64,000 nucleotides of DNA. It comes from an uncultured Anaerolineae bacterium (lineage in GTDB: Bacteria; Chloroflexota; Anaerolineae; Aggregatilineales; Phototrophicaceae). The notes below the pieces were generated by a model. It did not search any database. It was not told the DNA's origin and saw only the letters and a program-made list of their open reading frames with translations. Shown here one piece after another: positions 25,476 through 34,515 of the stretch (the stretch's first letter is position 1; every line of letters starts with the position of its first letter). The stretch is taken from contig CALKJO010000015.1 of assembly GCA_937995825.1 (NCBI GenBank), forward strand, positions 1 to 64,000. The letters are read 5' to 3'. The position numbers and the translations under genes were made by a program.

Positions 25476-26747
25476 ATGACTATCTCTGTTTTTCAAAGCG
25501 TTACGCGTCTCGGGTCTCAAACGCGCAGTTTGAACACCGTCTCGATGATGAATACGATCAGCCACCAGATCGAGGAACAGGTTATTCAGCATCGAATGGA
25601 GGTCGATTTCTATGCAGGATTTCAATTTTTCAGCCGCTTTCCCGCGCAGGTGCATCGCTATCAACAGCTAGGCGCCGTCTGCAAGCGCGTCATCGTGTTT
25701 GGTGTCGCCGATGTGCGCCCGCCATCCGTGCCAGGGATTGAATATGTGGAGATCAAACCCGACTCGCCGCTTGCGCAGGAATGGTTCCTGTGCGTGGACA
25801 CACCGAGCTTCTGGACGCTGCTCTCAACGCAAGAGCACTCCGGTGAGCGCGATGCCCTCACCGGCGGTCGTCGCTATGACGGCTTCTGGACGTTCGATCA
25901 GGAGGCGGTTGAGAGCGCGGCAAGGCTGCTGGCAGAGGTGACGGGAGGCAGCTATAAGCCGATCATGCGGCGCAATTATCACGCGCAGAGCCAGCATATC
26001 GCTGAGATGAATGGGCGGATGGTTGAACTGCTGGAGCGCTCGCGGCTTGCCAACCAAGCGCGCTGGAAACGGATGAACACGCTCCATAAAGTGACCGAGG
26101 CGCTGATCAAGAACCAAGAATTGGAGCGGCTGTTTGCCGATGTGGCGCGCATTCTGCATTACGTGCTGGGCGCGGAAAGCGCCGCGATTGCCTACCGCGC
26201 GTCCCGCGAAAAATTCAAGTTGGTCGCGGGCGAAGGCGAGATCAGCCCTGTAGGGACGCAGCTCACTCCTGGGGAGACACCGAGCGGGCGCGCGATCAGC
26301 ACCGGTTCGATGGTGAAAATCCCGAATCTGAGTCGATCCCATGAGCAGGATGTCCTGCTGCCGACTGCACAGTCTGTTCTCGCAGCGCCTTTAATCGGTC
26401 GGAGCGGCGTTTATGGAGTCGTCACCATTGGCGCTGAACAGCCGAATCGCTGGGACGAGGAAGATGCGCGCACGCTCAGCGCGGTTGTCGGGCTGCTCTC
26501 GACCTCGCTTGAGAACCGCGCATTCAATGACAGCACGTCACTCGACAGTGCATTGGATACGCAGATGGTCGAACAGGTGCGCGGGTCGGTGGCGTATATG
26601 CTTCTGCTGCATCAGAAGTTATGCACTGACACGTCGTTGAGTCCGACTCAGCAGCAGCTTCTCGACCGCGTCATGAAGCTGACGATAGAACTATCGCATT
26701 CGGTCGGCATTCCAGAGACGGTGCTGTCAGACGCAGCGCGCGGTTAA
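25476..26747 (+). CDS. DICT-GAF sensory protein
   Basis: 423 residues. The first 190 match the DICT sensory domain (MNTISHQIEEQVIQH, FFSRFPAQVHRYQQLGAVCK, FVCVDTPSFWTLLS-like WFLCVDTPSFWTLLS). This domain is found with diguanylate cyclases and two-component proteins, and is thought to respond to light or redox together with GAF partners. A GAF domain follows (about 215-350; GTQLTPGETPSGRAIST), and the C-terminal 60 residues are helical. No output enzyme is attached, so it must work through a partner. It is monocistronic, closed by a terminator 9 nt after the stop codon. Confidence 0.8.
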   Translation: MTISVFQSVTRLGSQTRSLNTVSMMNTISHQIEEQVIQHRMEVDFYAGFQFFSRFPAQVHRYQQLGAVCKRVIVFGVADVRPPSVPGIEYVEIKPDSPLAQEWFLCVDTPSFWTLLSTQEHSGERDALTGGRRYDGFWTFDQEAVESAARLLAEVTGGSYKPIMRRNYHAQSQHIAEMNGRMVELLERSRLANQARWKRMNTLHKVTEALIKNQELERLFADVARILHYVLGAESAAIAYRASREKFKLVAGEGEISPVGTQLTPGETPSGRAISTGSMVKIPNLSRSHEQDVLLPTAQSVLAAPLIGRSGVYGVVTIGAEQPNRWDEEDARTLSAVVGLLSTSLENRAFNDSTSLDSALDTQMVEQVRGSVAYMLLLHQKLCTDTSLSPTQQQLLDRVMKLTIELSHSVGIPETVLSDAARG

Positions 26748-26755
26748 GGCAGATA

Positions 26756-26790
26756 GGGTTGGAGATGTGCGCATCTTCAACCCGCTTTTT
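26756..26790 (+). terminator. Rho-independent terminator after the DICT/GAF gene
   Basis: GGGTTG-g-AGATG pairs with CATCT-t-CAACCC around the tetraloop TGCG, and T5 follows at 26786-26790. It begins 9 nt after the TAA. Confidence 0.85.
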
Positions 26791-26860
26791 CCCGCTTATA
26801 ATTCCTAACACACATTCCCCCTGCAAATCTGATACACTACCCTCAGAAGAGGGCGGTATC

Positions 26861-27484
26861 ATGATCTACGACATCACGCGCCGTGTCACTGTGAATACAG
26901 CGGTTTTTCCAGGCGACACACCCTATCATCCCGACCTCAAGCTGCGCATAACGTCGGGCGCATCGGTCAATCTGGTGACCGTGACGACCACACTTCATAT
27001 CGGGACGCACGTTGATGCCTATTTTCATTACACGCCCGACGGCGCATTTGTCGATGCGATGCCGCTGGAAGCCTATATCGGGCGGGCGCATGTGGTGACG
27101 ACGACCAAGCCCGACGGAGAATTGACGCTTGAAGATTTACCGCCGCTGCCCGCGCGTGTCGAGCGCCTGCTGATTCACAGTCCGATCAGCGACCTGCCTG
27201 AATCGATTTTCCCAGAGACATTTCCCTATCCAAGCGCTGCCTTGATCGCAGCGCTGGCAGCGCGCAGTTGTCGCTTGATCGGCGTGGACTCGCCATCGGT
27301 GGATCGGGCGGACAGCGCCGATCTGCCCGGACATCACGCGATTCGTCAGCATGGCATGGTCAACATTGAAAATCTCGTGCTGACGGGCGTGCCGGATGGC
27401 GAATATGAGCTGATCGCGCTGCCGCTCAAGCTGGCGGATGCGTGCGCGTCGCCTGTGCGGGCGGTGCTGCGAACCTTGACATAA
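26861..27484 (+). CDS. kynB: Kynurenine formamidase-like cyclase
   Basis: 207 residues from ATG 26861, about the length of KynB. The metal motif LHIGTHVDAYFHY is the HxGTHxDxxxH pattern of the cyclase family. The C-terminal half is very like KynB: LIGVDSPSVDRADSADLPGH, then HGMVNIENLVL, and YELIALPLKLADACASPVRA. KynB hydrolyses N-formylkynurenine to kynurenine and formate. No kynA or kynU is adjacent, so the pathway must be scattered or the substrate differs. The usual Pro after HxD is Tyr here (DAYFH). A small membrane protein follows 7 nt later. Confidence 0.85.
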   Translation: MIYDITRRVTVNTAVFPGDTPYHPDLKLRITSGASVNLVTVTTTLHIGTHVDAYFHYTPDGAFVDAMPLEAYIGRAHVVTTTKPDGELTLEDLPPLPARVERLLIHSPISDLPESIFPETFPYPSAALIAALAARSCRLIGVDSPSVDRADSADLPGHHAIRQHGMVNIENLVLTGVPDGEYELIALPLKLADACASPVRAVLRTLT

Positions 27485-27491
27485 AGGGGGC

Positions 27492-27827
27492 ATGGTGAAT
27501 TCGGCTGCAGGGTTTCTGTTCTTCTTGCTTTTCAGCGTGGTTCAGATTGCGATGTACGTGGTGGTTCGGCGTCAGCTCATCCCGTCATTCTTAATCGGCT
27601 TGATCGGCGTGATTGCGAGCATCATCGCGCTGACGCTGATGGGCTTGGCGCAGGGCAATGAGATTTATCAGGCTGTGTTTGCGGGAATCGTGGTCGGCGG
27701 GCTGCTCAGCGGCGGCACGCTGGCGATGGCGCTGTACTTTCTCAGCGGCGAGCGCCGTCTGAGCGCGGGCGCGCCCGATCAGGATGCGCGTTACATGCCG
27801 CCCAATGATGAGCCGCCAGCGTCATGA
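27492..27827 (+). CDS. Small integral membrane protein
   Basis: 111 residues with three hydrophobic segments (GFLFFLLFSVVQIAMYVVV; FLIGLIGVIASIIALTLMG; AVFAGIVVGGLLSGGTLAM) and a short polar tail. A G-rich SD (GGGGG) lies close to the ATG. It follows the KynB-like gene by 7 nt, so they are co-transcribed, and it is convergent with the PPC-domain gene with a 1-nt gap. No family recognised. Confidence 0.7.
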   Translation: MVNSAAGFLFFLLFSVVQIAMYVVVRRQLIPSFLIGLIGVIASIIALTLMGLAQGNEIYQAVFAGIVVGGLLSGGTLAMALYFLSGERRLSAGAPDQDARYMPPNDEPPAS

Positions 27828-27828
27828 T

Positions 27829-28965
27829 CTACAGCGCGGCGATGATCAGCTCGTAGGTTCCTGTGCCATCGTAGCGCGCCGCGTCCAGGGTGTATATGCC
27901 GTCGCGGGGAAGCTGAACGCGGACGATCTGCGCATTCACTCCTAATGCCGGATCGGAGGCATCATCGTTGTAAGCGGTGCGGCGTCCCGATGGGCTGGTT
28001 AGGTCGAGCAGCGTATCGAGTGTGCCGCTGGTGGCAAGCATGGTGATGGTCAGCACTTGTCCTTCAGACGCCTCAAACTGCCACTTCTGACGCGGAAACA
28101 CGGCTTGAATCCGTCCGCTGATCCGCGTGATGCCGCTCGGATCGAGCGCGATCAGACGAGGCGCGCTGACTCCGAGCGTGTATGTCCCGATGGTGTTCTG
28201 AACGCTGCGGACAACGATCCGATATTCCCCTGTTTCGGGCAGAGTCAGATCGCGAATTTGCGCATCGTAGAGTCCATACAGATCGAGACCGCTGTGATCA
28301 TCGTTGCGCGCCAGTTCGCTGCCATCGGGCGCATACAGGATGATCTCCATGTCCAGTCCGAGCGCTGTCGGACTGGGGCGCGCCAGATCGACCGCCGCAA
28401 TTGTGATCACTTCGCCTGCCAGCCCGCTGTAACGCCATGCTTCCTCCGTGCGGTCAGCCGTCAGCGCACCCTGCACGGGCGTATCGGGATAGATTCGCCC
28501 ATCCTCCGCCAGGGCGGATGCGCTGAAGTGAACGCTCGTCACCAAGTCGTCAAACTGCGCCGATGCGCATTCGCAGACAATGGCGATCACCCGATCATCC
28601 GGCAGACGACCGATCATGCCGATCCCGCGCGCCGCCTCGATTCGACCGCCGCGCCGTCCGAACCAGTTCGGCTGCGTCCAGCTTTGCGGGGACAGCCCCG
28701 CCTCGACCATCAGTGCGAACAGATGATCATAAAAGCTGGCAGTTGCGGTGGTTTCCGGAAGCACCGTGATCGTGACTTGGTGTTCGCCATCATCAGCGCG
28801 TATCTGCATCGGCTCGGATGAGATGGTGACGCTCCAGGTGGGCGGCAGACTCAGCGCTAAGTCGGCATCCAGCCATGAGAAAAGTGCGGGTGGCGCATCC
28901 TGCGCGTGAACAATGCCGGAGACGACAAGGACGAAAATCAGCGCAGCGCTTCTGCGTTTAGTCAT
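27829..28965 (-). CDS. Secreted protein with PPC domains
   Basis: 378 residues. A signal peptide (SAALIFVLVVSGIVHAQ) leads a region of about 130 residues of unknown type. Two bacterial pre-peptidase C-terminal (PPC) domains follow: SGLAGEVITIAAVDLA with GEYRIVVRSVQNTIGTYTLG, and EASEGQVLTITMLATSG with DGIYTLDAARYDGTGTYEL. PPC domains are beta-sandwiches in secreted proteins, often next to proteases; no protease is present here. The ATG overlaps the stop of the upstream Wzz-like gene by 4 nt (ATGA), tying it to envelope polysaccharide production. Confidence 0.8.
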   Translation of the reverse strand: MTKRRSAALIFVLVVSGIVHAQDAPPALFSWLDADLALSLPPTWSVTISSEPMQIRADDGEHQVTITVLPETTATASFYDHLFALMVEAGLSPQSWTQPNWFGRRGGRIEAARGIGMIGRLPDDRVIAIVCECASAQFDDLVTSVHFSASALAEDGRIYPDTPVQGALTADRTEEAWRYSGLAGEVITIAAVDLARPSPTALGLDMEIILYAPDGSELARNDDHSGLDLYGLYDAQIRDLTLPETGEYRIVVRSVQNTIGTYTLGVSAPRLIALDPSGITRISGRIQAVFPRQKWQFEASEGQVLTITMLATSGTLDTLLDLTSPSGRRTAYNDDASDPALGVNAQIVRVQLPRDGIYTLDAARYDGTGTYELIIAAL

Positions 28966-29636
28966 TTGGGGATCGTCGCAATCACAGCCAGACCGAGCGC
29001 CTCGATGTCCTCACGGCGGCGGACGGTCGGATCGAGATAGAACGCCAGCAGCGCCAGCCCAATGCCGGCGGCTGCGCCCAAACCGACACGGATGAACGGG
29101 CTGAAGCGGTCAACAATTGGGAGCGGCGCGGGTGTCGGCTCAGTGCGGTTGAGGATCGTGACAGCGGCGGGCTGACCGCCCAACTGTGCAAAATAGCGGT
29201 GACTGCGGGTTTGCAGTGTTTCGATCACCGCATCGGCGATGATGTTCAGTGTCTCGGCGTCTGTCCAGCCCAATGAGACTCTGCCGGTGCTTTTCACATT
29301 GTCCGCCGCGATGCTCAATGCGCTGTTCGAAATCGCCGCGCCGCGTGTATTCGCAACTTCGATCACGTCGTCCCGAAAGCGGCTTCCGCGCACCCAGTCG
29401 GTGAAGGCATTGACCGTGTATTCCGACGAAATCCACAAGTCTTGATAATCGCCCTCAGGGCGCGGGATCGCATCATAAGCAGGCGCGGCGCTGTAGTCGA
29501 TGGTGATCGTGTAGCCGACGCTGTTCGTCGCGCGATTGAGCAGGTCGGGCAGAGTCAGCGCGCCGATGATGACAATGGGCAGCGCCACCAGCCACCAGCG
29601 CAGAATCAGCGCGCGCGTCAACAGTATCAATTCCAA
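28962..29636 (-). CDS. Wzz/CapA-like chain-length determinant
   Basis: 224 residues from TTG 29636, which has AAAGGA 9 nt upstream and yields the ELILLTRALILRWWLVALP opening typical of Wzz proteins; longer TTG starts exist to 29687. Two helices flank the outer domain (residues 10-30 and about 185-210), the second being FIRVGLGAAAGIGLALLAFY followed by LDPTVRRREDIEALGL. It would control polymer length or export at the membrane. No kinase domain is fused. It sits in a leftward operon with TolB-like and PPC proteins and is distinct from the Wzz-like protein at 33.2 kb. Confidence 0.8.
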   Translation of the reverse strand: MELILLTRALILRWWLVALPIVIIGALTLPDLLNRATNSVGYTITIDYSAAPAYDAIPRPEGDYQDLWISSEYTVNAFTDWVRGSRFRDDVIEVANTRGAAISNSALSIAADNVKSTGRVSLGWTDAETLNIIADAVIETLQTRSHRYFAQLGGQPAAVTILNRTEPTPAPLPIVDRFSPFIRVGLGAAAGIGLALLAFYLDPTVRRREDIEALGLAVIATIPK

Positions 29637-29665
29637 AAGCCCAGTTCCTTTCCCTATTTTGCTGC

Positions 29666-30793
29666 TCAGCGCCCTGTCGTCCCCCAAGCGACGACGTTGG
29701 GCGCGCCAAACACGACCGCGACTCCTCGGCTGAGCGATGTGAAGATGCCGGTCTCAATGTCCAGAGCGAGCAGATGATACCCACTTGCCGCATCATCCGG
29801 CATAATGCCGCCGAACGCCAGATGATGTCCGTCTGGAGACCAGATCAGGCGCGGCGGATTGGGCGTGTGTTCATGCGTGCCGTAGCCGCAGTATGCTGTA
29901 ACCGCGCCCGTATTCAGATCGAGGACATGGATGATCGCCTGCCCTAAATTGCCCGTTGGATCAGCGCTGAGCATTTCGGTCACCCAAAAGGCGATCCGCG
30001 AACCGTCCGGCGACCAGCTCAGCTCACCGACCGACAGCCCATTGATGCGGACCGCACCATACGTGGCATTCAGGTTAGTCACGGGCTGCGGGATGCCGCG
30101 CGGCCTGTAAAGAAAAATCTCGCTGCCGATTATGCTGCTGTTGGGATTCTGTGCGATAGGCGAGACGAAAGCCAGCTGGCTGCCATCGGGTGACCAGGCG
30201 TGGGCATTGAAATAGGCGCGGTCAGCGCCGAGAGCGACCACTGTCCTGCCGGTGTCCAGATCGACGATCTCGCGCGTGAAGCTGCCGTTGGATGAACGGA
30301 CGCGCACACCGAGCAAGCCGTTAGGCTGCACCGAAACCACGCTGTGGACATCAATCGGGCGTTCAGAGCCGTCGGGGCGGCGCAGCAGGGCGTTGTGCGC
30401 GGGCGTCCAGATGAACAGCGAGCCATCTGACCACCAGACGATATCCGCAGCGGATGTAGAAAGCAGTTCGCGCCCCGTTCCATCAACGCGCATCCGCGAA
30501 TAGGCATTCAGGCGGGGATTGAAATAAGCCAGCCAGCGCCCATCGGGTGAAAGCCGGCAGCCGCGCCCGCATGGCACGGTATCGGGCAGGGGATAGCGCG
30601 ATCCGGTCTCGACATTGTAGACCCAGATCGCGGTGCGGTCGAACTGCGTCAGAATGATCCCGCCAGGGGGATAGCCGCGCCCGATGGTCTGAATACCTGT
30701 CGGCGGACACAGCCGAACGATCTCACTCTGTGCTTCAACACGCAGCGCACCCGCTGTCAGGATCAGCGCTGCGAGCGCAAGCCATTTAACCAT
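29666..30793 (-). CDS. Secreted TolB-like beta-propeller
   Basis: 375 residues from ATG 30793, with GGAGGAA about 10 nt upstream. A signal peptide (WLALAALILTAGALRVEAQ) is followed by propeller blades with the repeated motif x-SPDG-x-x-x-A: LSPDGRWLAYF, WSPDGSQLAFVS, WSPDGSRIAFWV, WSPDGHHLAFGG. TolB-like propellers outside proteobacteria mostly bind proteins or polymers. The start overlaps the stop of the upstream gene by 8 nt. It lies just before the Wzz-like gene in the same operon. Confidence 0.82.
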   Translation of the reverse strand: MVKWLALAALILTAGALRVEAQSEIVRLCPPTGIQTIGRGYPPGGIILTQFDRTAIWVYNVETGSRYPLPDTVPCGRGCRLSPDGRWLAYFNPRLNAYSRMRVDGTGRELLSTSAADIVWWSDGSLFIWTPAHNALLRRPDGSERPIDVHSVVSVQPNGLLGVRVRSSNGSFTREIVDLDTGRTVVALGADRAYFNAHAWSPDGSQLAFVSPIAQNPNSSIIGSEIFLYRPRGIPQPVTNLNATYGAVRINGLSVGELSWSPDGSRIAFWVTEMLSADPTGNLGQAIIHVLDLNTGAVTAYCGYGTHEHTPNPPRLIWSPDGHHLAFGGIMPDDAASGYHLLALDIETGIFTSLSRGVAVVFGAPNVVAWGTTGR

Positions 30794-31580
30794 ACAATCG
30801 TTCTTCCTCCGAAGGCGCGCGTCGCGCATCATCAGGGATGTCAATCCGCCAGATATGAATCTGACTCGGCATCTGCGAGTCCCCACGCGCCGAGTCGCTG
30901 ACGAACAGGTAATCATGGTGGACGATACAGTCCATGGGACTGCGAAGCCGTGCGCCGGGCAGCGCCGTCAGCGCATCGATCAGCGCGGGTTCGCCTTCAG
31001 TGGCGCGATCATAAAAGTGCGCGGTATGAATCGCCAGGGTGTCATAGTCAAAAGGCATACCTCCCTCATCATATTGCACCATGTCTAACGCAGTCGCCAG
31101 CCGGACACGGCGGCACACGAAAAAGACATCGGGCGGCAGCACACATGCTTCAGAAAGGACATAACTCTCCGCAATGCCCAACAGCAGCGGCGGCGGCAGA
31201 CTCAATCCTAGCAGCCTGACCACCTTGATTTTGTCGGCAGCTGAAATCGGGCGCAGCATTTCCAGCAGCCGCTCCGGTTCGCGCAGTCCACGCTGACGCG
31301 GACCCGCATAGTTCAGCTTCATCGTATGCCAACCCGAGCGAGGCTGGATGATGTCCGGTGGCAGCGCCAGCGGTTCACCGATCTTTCGTGTCCCGTTCTC
31401 CTCATCGACACTGGCGATGATTCCGCGTTCCATGTCGATCTGATGCTGGGCGATCCAGCCGTGTTCACCGTAAATCTCCTCGGCGTAAATCTGATGATCG
31501 GTGCTAACGCCAAGCAAGGTGCAGTCCCCTGAGTAGCGCAGCGGCAGAGCGGTCAGATAGGTTAGGGGAAACGTGCGCAT
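30786..31580 (-). CDS. Uncharacterised protein of the envelope operon
   Basis: 264 residues from ATG 31580; GAGGAA lies close to it. No signal peptide or membrane helix. It has beta-rich segments reminiscent of a propeller (YSGDCTLLGVSTDHQIYAEE; CIVHHDYLFVSDSARGD) around a helical middle part (SAADKIKVVRLLGLSLP). I do not recognise the family. It is the first gene of the leftward operon ending at the PPC protein and shares a 145-nt divergent region with the exopolysaccharide locus. Confidence 0.7.
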   Translation of the reverse strand: MRTFPLTYLTALPLRYSGDCTLLGVSTDHQIYAEEIYGEHGWIAQHQIDMERGIIASVDEENGTRKIGEPLALPPDIIQPRSGWHTMKLNYAGPRQRGLREPERLLEMLRPISAADKIKVVRLLGLSLPPPLLLGIAESYVLSEACVLPPDVFFVCRRVRLATALDMVQYDEGGMPFDYDTLAIHTAHFYDRATEGEPALIDALTALPGARLRSPMDCIVHHDYLFVSDSARGDSQMPSQIHIWRIDIPDDARRAPSEEERLYG

Positions 31581-31671
31581 GGTTTCCTCGCGAATAATCC
31601 GAATGGGAGCAACTTTAGACAAAATACGTGCAAAAATCCATAAATTTTCCAGACCCGATTGAGTTTGCAAG

Positions 31672-31680
31672 TGTTATAAT
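31672..31680 (+). promoter_or_regulatory. Extended -10 promoter of the exopolysaccharide locus
   Basis: TGTTATAAT, a full-consensus extended -10, lies 44 nt before the ATG at 31725. A -35 match at 17 bp is not evident. It is well placed to drive the long rightward locus. Confidence 0.55.
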
Positions 31681-31724
31681 AAAAATTGAAAGCTCGTTTA
31701 TCCCAACCTATAGGTAGGAAATAG

Positions 31725-32009
31725 ATGAATGGCTTGTCCATTAATACACCGTTTGTCAGCACTAATCTCGCCGAGGGTGCTGTTGATACAGTTGAGCCTT
31801 TGATGCCCGATCTCACATTGGGCTCACCCAATGAGGATGAGGGTGAACAGGTGACTAAGCCTACATCTCCGCTGATTCTGCCGCCAGCATCCGAGACCGG
31901 TTTGATGCCCATCGTGGCTGTTGTGGCGGAAGGCGCAGACAACACCGATAGTCAGGACGCAGTGCGCACCACTGCGGAAACGCAGGCACTTCCGTCCGTC
32001 AGTGTGTGA
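31725..32009 (+). CDS. Small acidic, probably disordered protein
   Basis: 94 residues rich in Asp, Glu, Pro, Thr and Val (LGSPNEDEGEQVTKPTSPL) with no membrane helix or Cys. It is predicted to be mostly disordered. An SD-like AGGTAGGAA is present. Its stop overlaps the GTG start of the TPR gene (GTGA), so it is translated together with it. It may act as an anchor, adaptor or leader for the TPR protein. No family recognised. Confidence 0.62.
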   Translation: MNGLSINTPFVSTNLAEGAVDTVEPLMPDLTLGSPNEDEGEQVTKPTSPLILPPASETGLMPIVAVVAEGADNTDSQDAVRTTAETQALPSVSV

Positions 32010-33097
32010 GCGCGCTTCCTAACAGCTGCCGCTCAATTTTCGGGGCAGCAGCGGCGCTGACGGCTGTCCTGCTCTTGGTTTTATTTGCGCTTCACCGCGC
32101 GACGCCTCCAATCCCCCTCTCAGATGAATTGTCTCAGTCGTCCATACCGGACAGACAAACGATTCAGCGGTTGTATCGACTCGAATATAACGCTCTGACC
32201 AGCGGCTGGACGCCCGACTCTTTGGCAGCCGCCGCGCAGTCCTACCGCGTGATCGGCGATCTGGCGCAGGCTTCGGTCTATTATGAGCGGGCGCTGTCGC
32301 TCGATCCGGCGTGGTCGGGTCGCGCAGTCGCGATGCGGGCGCTGGCGGAAATCTATCTAGAACGGGCGGATTGGGCGCGAGCATATGACGTGTTGCAGTT
32401 CTTGTCCGTCTCAGCGCCTTCTCCCTGGGTTTTCTTTCATTTGGGTCTGATCGCTGCGCCGGTTGATCCAGCTGCAGCCCATCGTTCTCTTGAGCAGGCG
32501 GACGATCCGGTTTATTCACGTCTCCTCACCGACCTTCGTCCGGCGCTGGCGGATGACCGCCCTAATCCGCTGCAAATCGGTATCATCCTGTTGAAGCACG
32601 ACCTGCTGCCCTTTGCAGAACATGCCTGCGCCATCGCGGCAGAGTCTGCGACCGACGCAGAGACAGCCGCATTAGCGCTTGCCTATGGCGCGCTGGCGCG
32701 GGATCGACAGGGGAAATCCGGCAGTGAATGGATGGCGCGCGCTGTCGCGCTCAGTCCAAATCACTTCATGGTGCGCTATTTACAGGGCTTGCATCTGCGC
32801 CATATCGGGGATGATCGCGCCAGCCTCAATGCGCTGATCGCGGCGGCGGCGCTCAATCCACAAGACCCAGCGCTGTTTGCCGAATTGGGGACGGCGTATC
32901 GGCTGATGGGCGATGTAACGAGCGCGGGGCGCTGGCTGCGCGAGGCGGTGCGCCTGTCTAACAATGACCCACGCTTTGCGGAACTGCTGACAGATTTTCA
33001 GGCGGCGCAGCGCGCCGATCTGCAAGCCTATTTTCAGCGAATTCTGCCCGCAGAAACGCCGCTGCCAGCGCCCTATCGCTATCGTGCGCCCCGCTGA
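32006..33097 (+). CDS. Membrane-anchored TPR protein
   Basis: 363 residues from GTG 32006. An N-terminal signal anchor (AAAALTAVLLLVLFALH) leads a periplasmic/extracellular helical array. TPR-like pairs include DLAQASVYYERALSLDPAW, AMRALAEIYLERADWARAY and LFAELGTAYRLMGDVTSAG. Proteins of this shape act as scaffolds in polysaccharide export. The 4-nt overlap with the preceding acidic protein and the following Wzz-like gene (113 nt away) put it in the exopolysaccharide locus. Confidence 0.82.
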   Translation: MSALPNSCRSIFGAAAALTAVLLLVLFALHRATPPIPLSDELSQSSIPDRQTIQRLYRLEYNALTSGWTPDSLAAAAQSYRVIGDLAQASVYYERALSLDPAWSGRAVAMRALAEIYLERADWARAYDVLQFLSVSAPSPWVFFHLGLIAAPVDPAAAHRSLEQADDPVYSRLLTDLRPALADDRPNPLQIGIILLKHDLLPFAEHACAIAAESATDAETAALALAYGALARDRQGKSGSEWMARAVALSPNHFMVRYLQGLHLRHIGDDRASLNALIAAAALNPQDPALFAELGTAYRLMGDVTSAGRWLREAVRLSNNDPRFAELLTDFQAAQRADLQAYFQRILPAETPLPAPYRYRAPR

Positions 33098-33209
33098 CAC
33101 CGCTTGCGCTGATAGCCAAGTTAGCTTTCTGCCGCTGATCGAACTACGGTGTTCCTTCCAACCCCATTGATGGAGTACAATCCTGTCCCGAACGTCGATT
33201 GGAGGGGGC

Positions 33210-33863
33210 ATGAGTTTAATCGACTACGGGCGTATCCTGCTTCGTCGGGGCTGGATTGTTGGTCTGCTGGCGGCGCTGGCGGGCGTCAGTGCATTTCTGT
33301 TCAGCCAGACGCAGACCCCGATCTATCGGGCGACACAGCTGGTGCTGATCCAGCCATCGCGCAACGATCTGGGGCTTGCTGAGGCGACGATTCGCCTGAT
33401 CAATTCGTATGTCGTCTATTTGAATAGTACATCCATCGCCCAGCAGGTGATCGATGATCTGCGGCTGGATATGACGGCGGAGGATTTGAAGGGCGCTGCC
33501 ACAATCGTGCCGGATCGGGATCGCCTGACTGTGCAGATCGATGTTGACTTGGCTGATCCCGATGTGGCGGGGCGCGCTGCCGAAGCTTGGGGTAATATGT
33601 TGGTGGCATATCGCAATCGGGAAAACCAGACGGTGCGCCAGGAAGACCGTATCAATGCACTGCTGCCAGATCGCCCGTCAATCGGGCTGCTGCGCCCAAA
33701 TCGGACAGTCAATACGCTGGTTGGGGTGCTGCTGGGCGCACTGGTCGGTGGAGTTATCGTATTTACGCTGGAATATCTAGAAAGCGGTATCGTGCGCCGA
33801 CAGGAAGATGTCGAACGGCTTGAGATCGCGGTCTTGGCGGCTGTGCCGGATAGAGAGCGATAG
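33210..33863 (+). CDS. Wzz/CpsC-like chain-length determinant
   Basis: 217 residues. YGRILLRRGWIVGLLAALAG begins the first helix. The outer domain has IYRATQLVLIQPSRND and LTVQIDVDLADP. The second helix is TLVGVLLGALVGGVIVFTLEYLE, followed by RRQEDVERLEIAVLAAVP, the canonical Wzz C-terminal segment. It would be the membrane partner of the BY-kinase-like protein that follows after 3 nt. GGAGGGGG lies close to the ATG. Confidence 0.87.
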   Translation: MSLIDYGRILLRRGWIVGLLAALAGVSAFLFSQTQTPIYRATQLVLIQPSRNDLGLAEATIRLINSYVVYLNSTSIAQQVIDDLRLDMTAEDLKGAATIVPDRDRLTVQIDVDLADPDVAGRAAEAWGNMLVAYRNRENQTVRQEDRINALLPDRPSIGLLRPNRTVNTLVGVLLGALVGGVIVFTLEYLESGIVRRQEDVERLEIAVLAAVPDRER

Positions 33864-33866
33864 ACG

Positions 33867-34514
33867 ATGACGGTCAATCTGATCACACTGACAGAGCCGC
33901 GTTCCAGCGCAGCAGAGGCGTATCGCACGCTGCGAACCAACATCATGTTCAGCAGTCTTGAAAAGCCGCTCTTGACTCTGCTGGTCACGTCAGCCGCTGC
34001 CAGCGAGGACAAGAGCATCGCCGCTGCCAACCTAGCGGTCACGCTGGCGCAGTCTGGCAGCCGAACGATCCTAGTCGATGCCGACCTGCGCCGACCCGCT
34101 CAGCACATCATCTGGGGCATCGACAATTCGCGCGGACTGGGTGCCATGATGCTCGACGACTCGACGCTGGCAGCGCCGCCGCTCATGCCGACCAGCGTCG
34201 ATCATCTCAGCGTGCTGCCGAGCGGCGCGCTGCCGCCGATCCCGGCGGATGTGTTGAGCAGCCAGCGCCTGACCGAGATCATCGGCGTGCTGAAAGCGCG
34301 GGCAAGCTTCATCCTGTTCGATGCGCCCCCTGTGCTTGCCGCCACCGATGCCACCATTCTCGGCGCCAAAGTGGACGCGGCGGTGCTGGTGGCGCGCGCT
34401 GGCGCGGCGCGCCGCGATCAGCTCGCGCGCGCCGCGCAAACCCTGAAACGGGTCAATGTCCGGCTGTTGGGCGTGGTGCTGACCAATGCGCCCCGTGAAA
34501 TGAAAGCGTACTGA
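33867..34514 (+). CDS. BY-kinase-like protein (CpsD type) with degenerate P-loop
   Basis: 215 residues with the CpsD layout: PRSSAAEAYRTLRTNIMFSS, Walker A' ILVDADLRRP (68-77) and Walker B FILFDAPPVL. In bacterial tyrosine kinases the Walker A reads TSxxPGEGKST; here residues 41-51 are TSAAASEDKSI, so both P-loop glycines and the final Thr are gone, while Lys49 and Ser50 stay. The C-terminus has one Tyr as the last residue (REMKAY), not the usual tyrosine cluster. It may bind nucleotide weakly and act as a Wzz partner rather than as a kinase. It is 3 nt after the Wzz-like gene. Confidence 0.8.
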   Translation: MTVNLITLTEPRSSAAEAYRTLRTNIMFSSLEKPLLTLLVTSAAASEDKSIAAANLAVTLAQSGSRTILVDADLRRPAQHIIWGIDNSRGLGAMMLDDSTLAAPPLMPTSVDHLSVLPSGALPPIPADVLSSQRLTEIIGVLKARASFILFDAPPVLAATDATILGAKVDAAVLVARAGAARRDQLARAAQTLKRVNVRLLGVVLTNAPREMKAY

Positions 34515-34515
34515 C

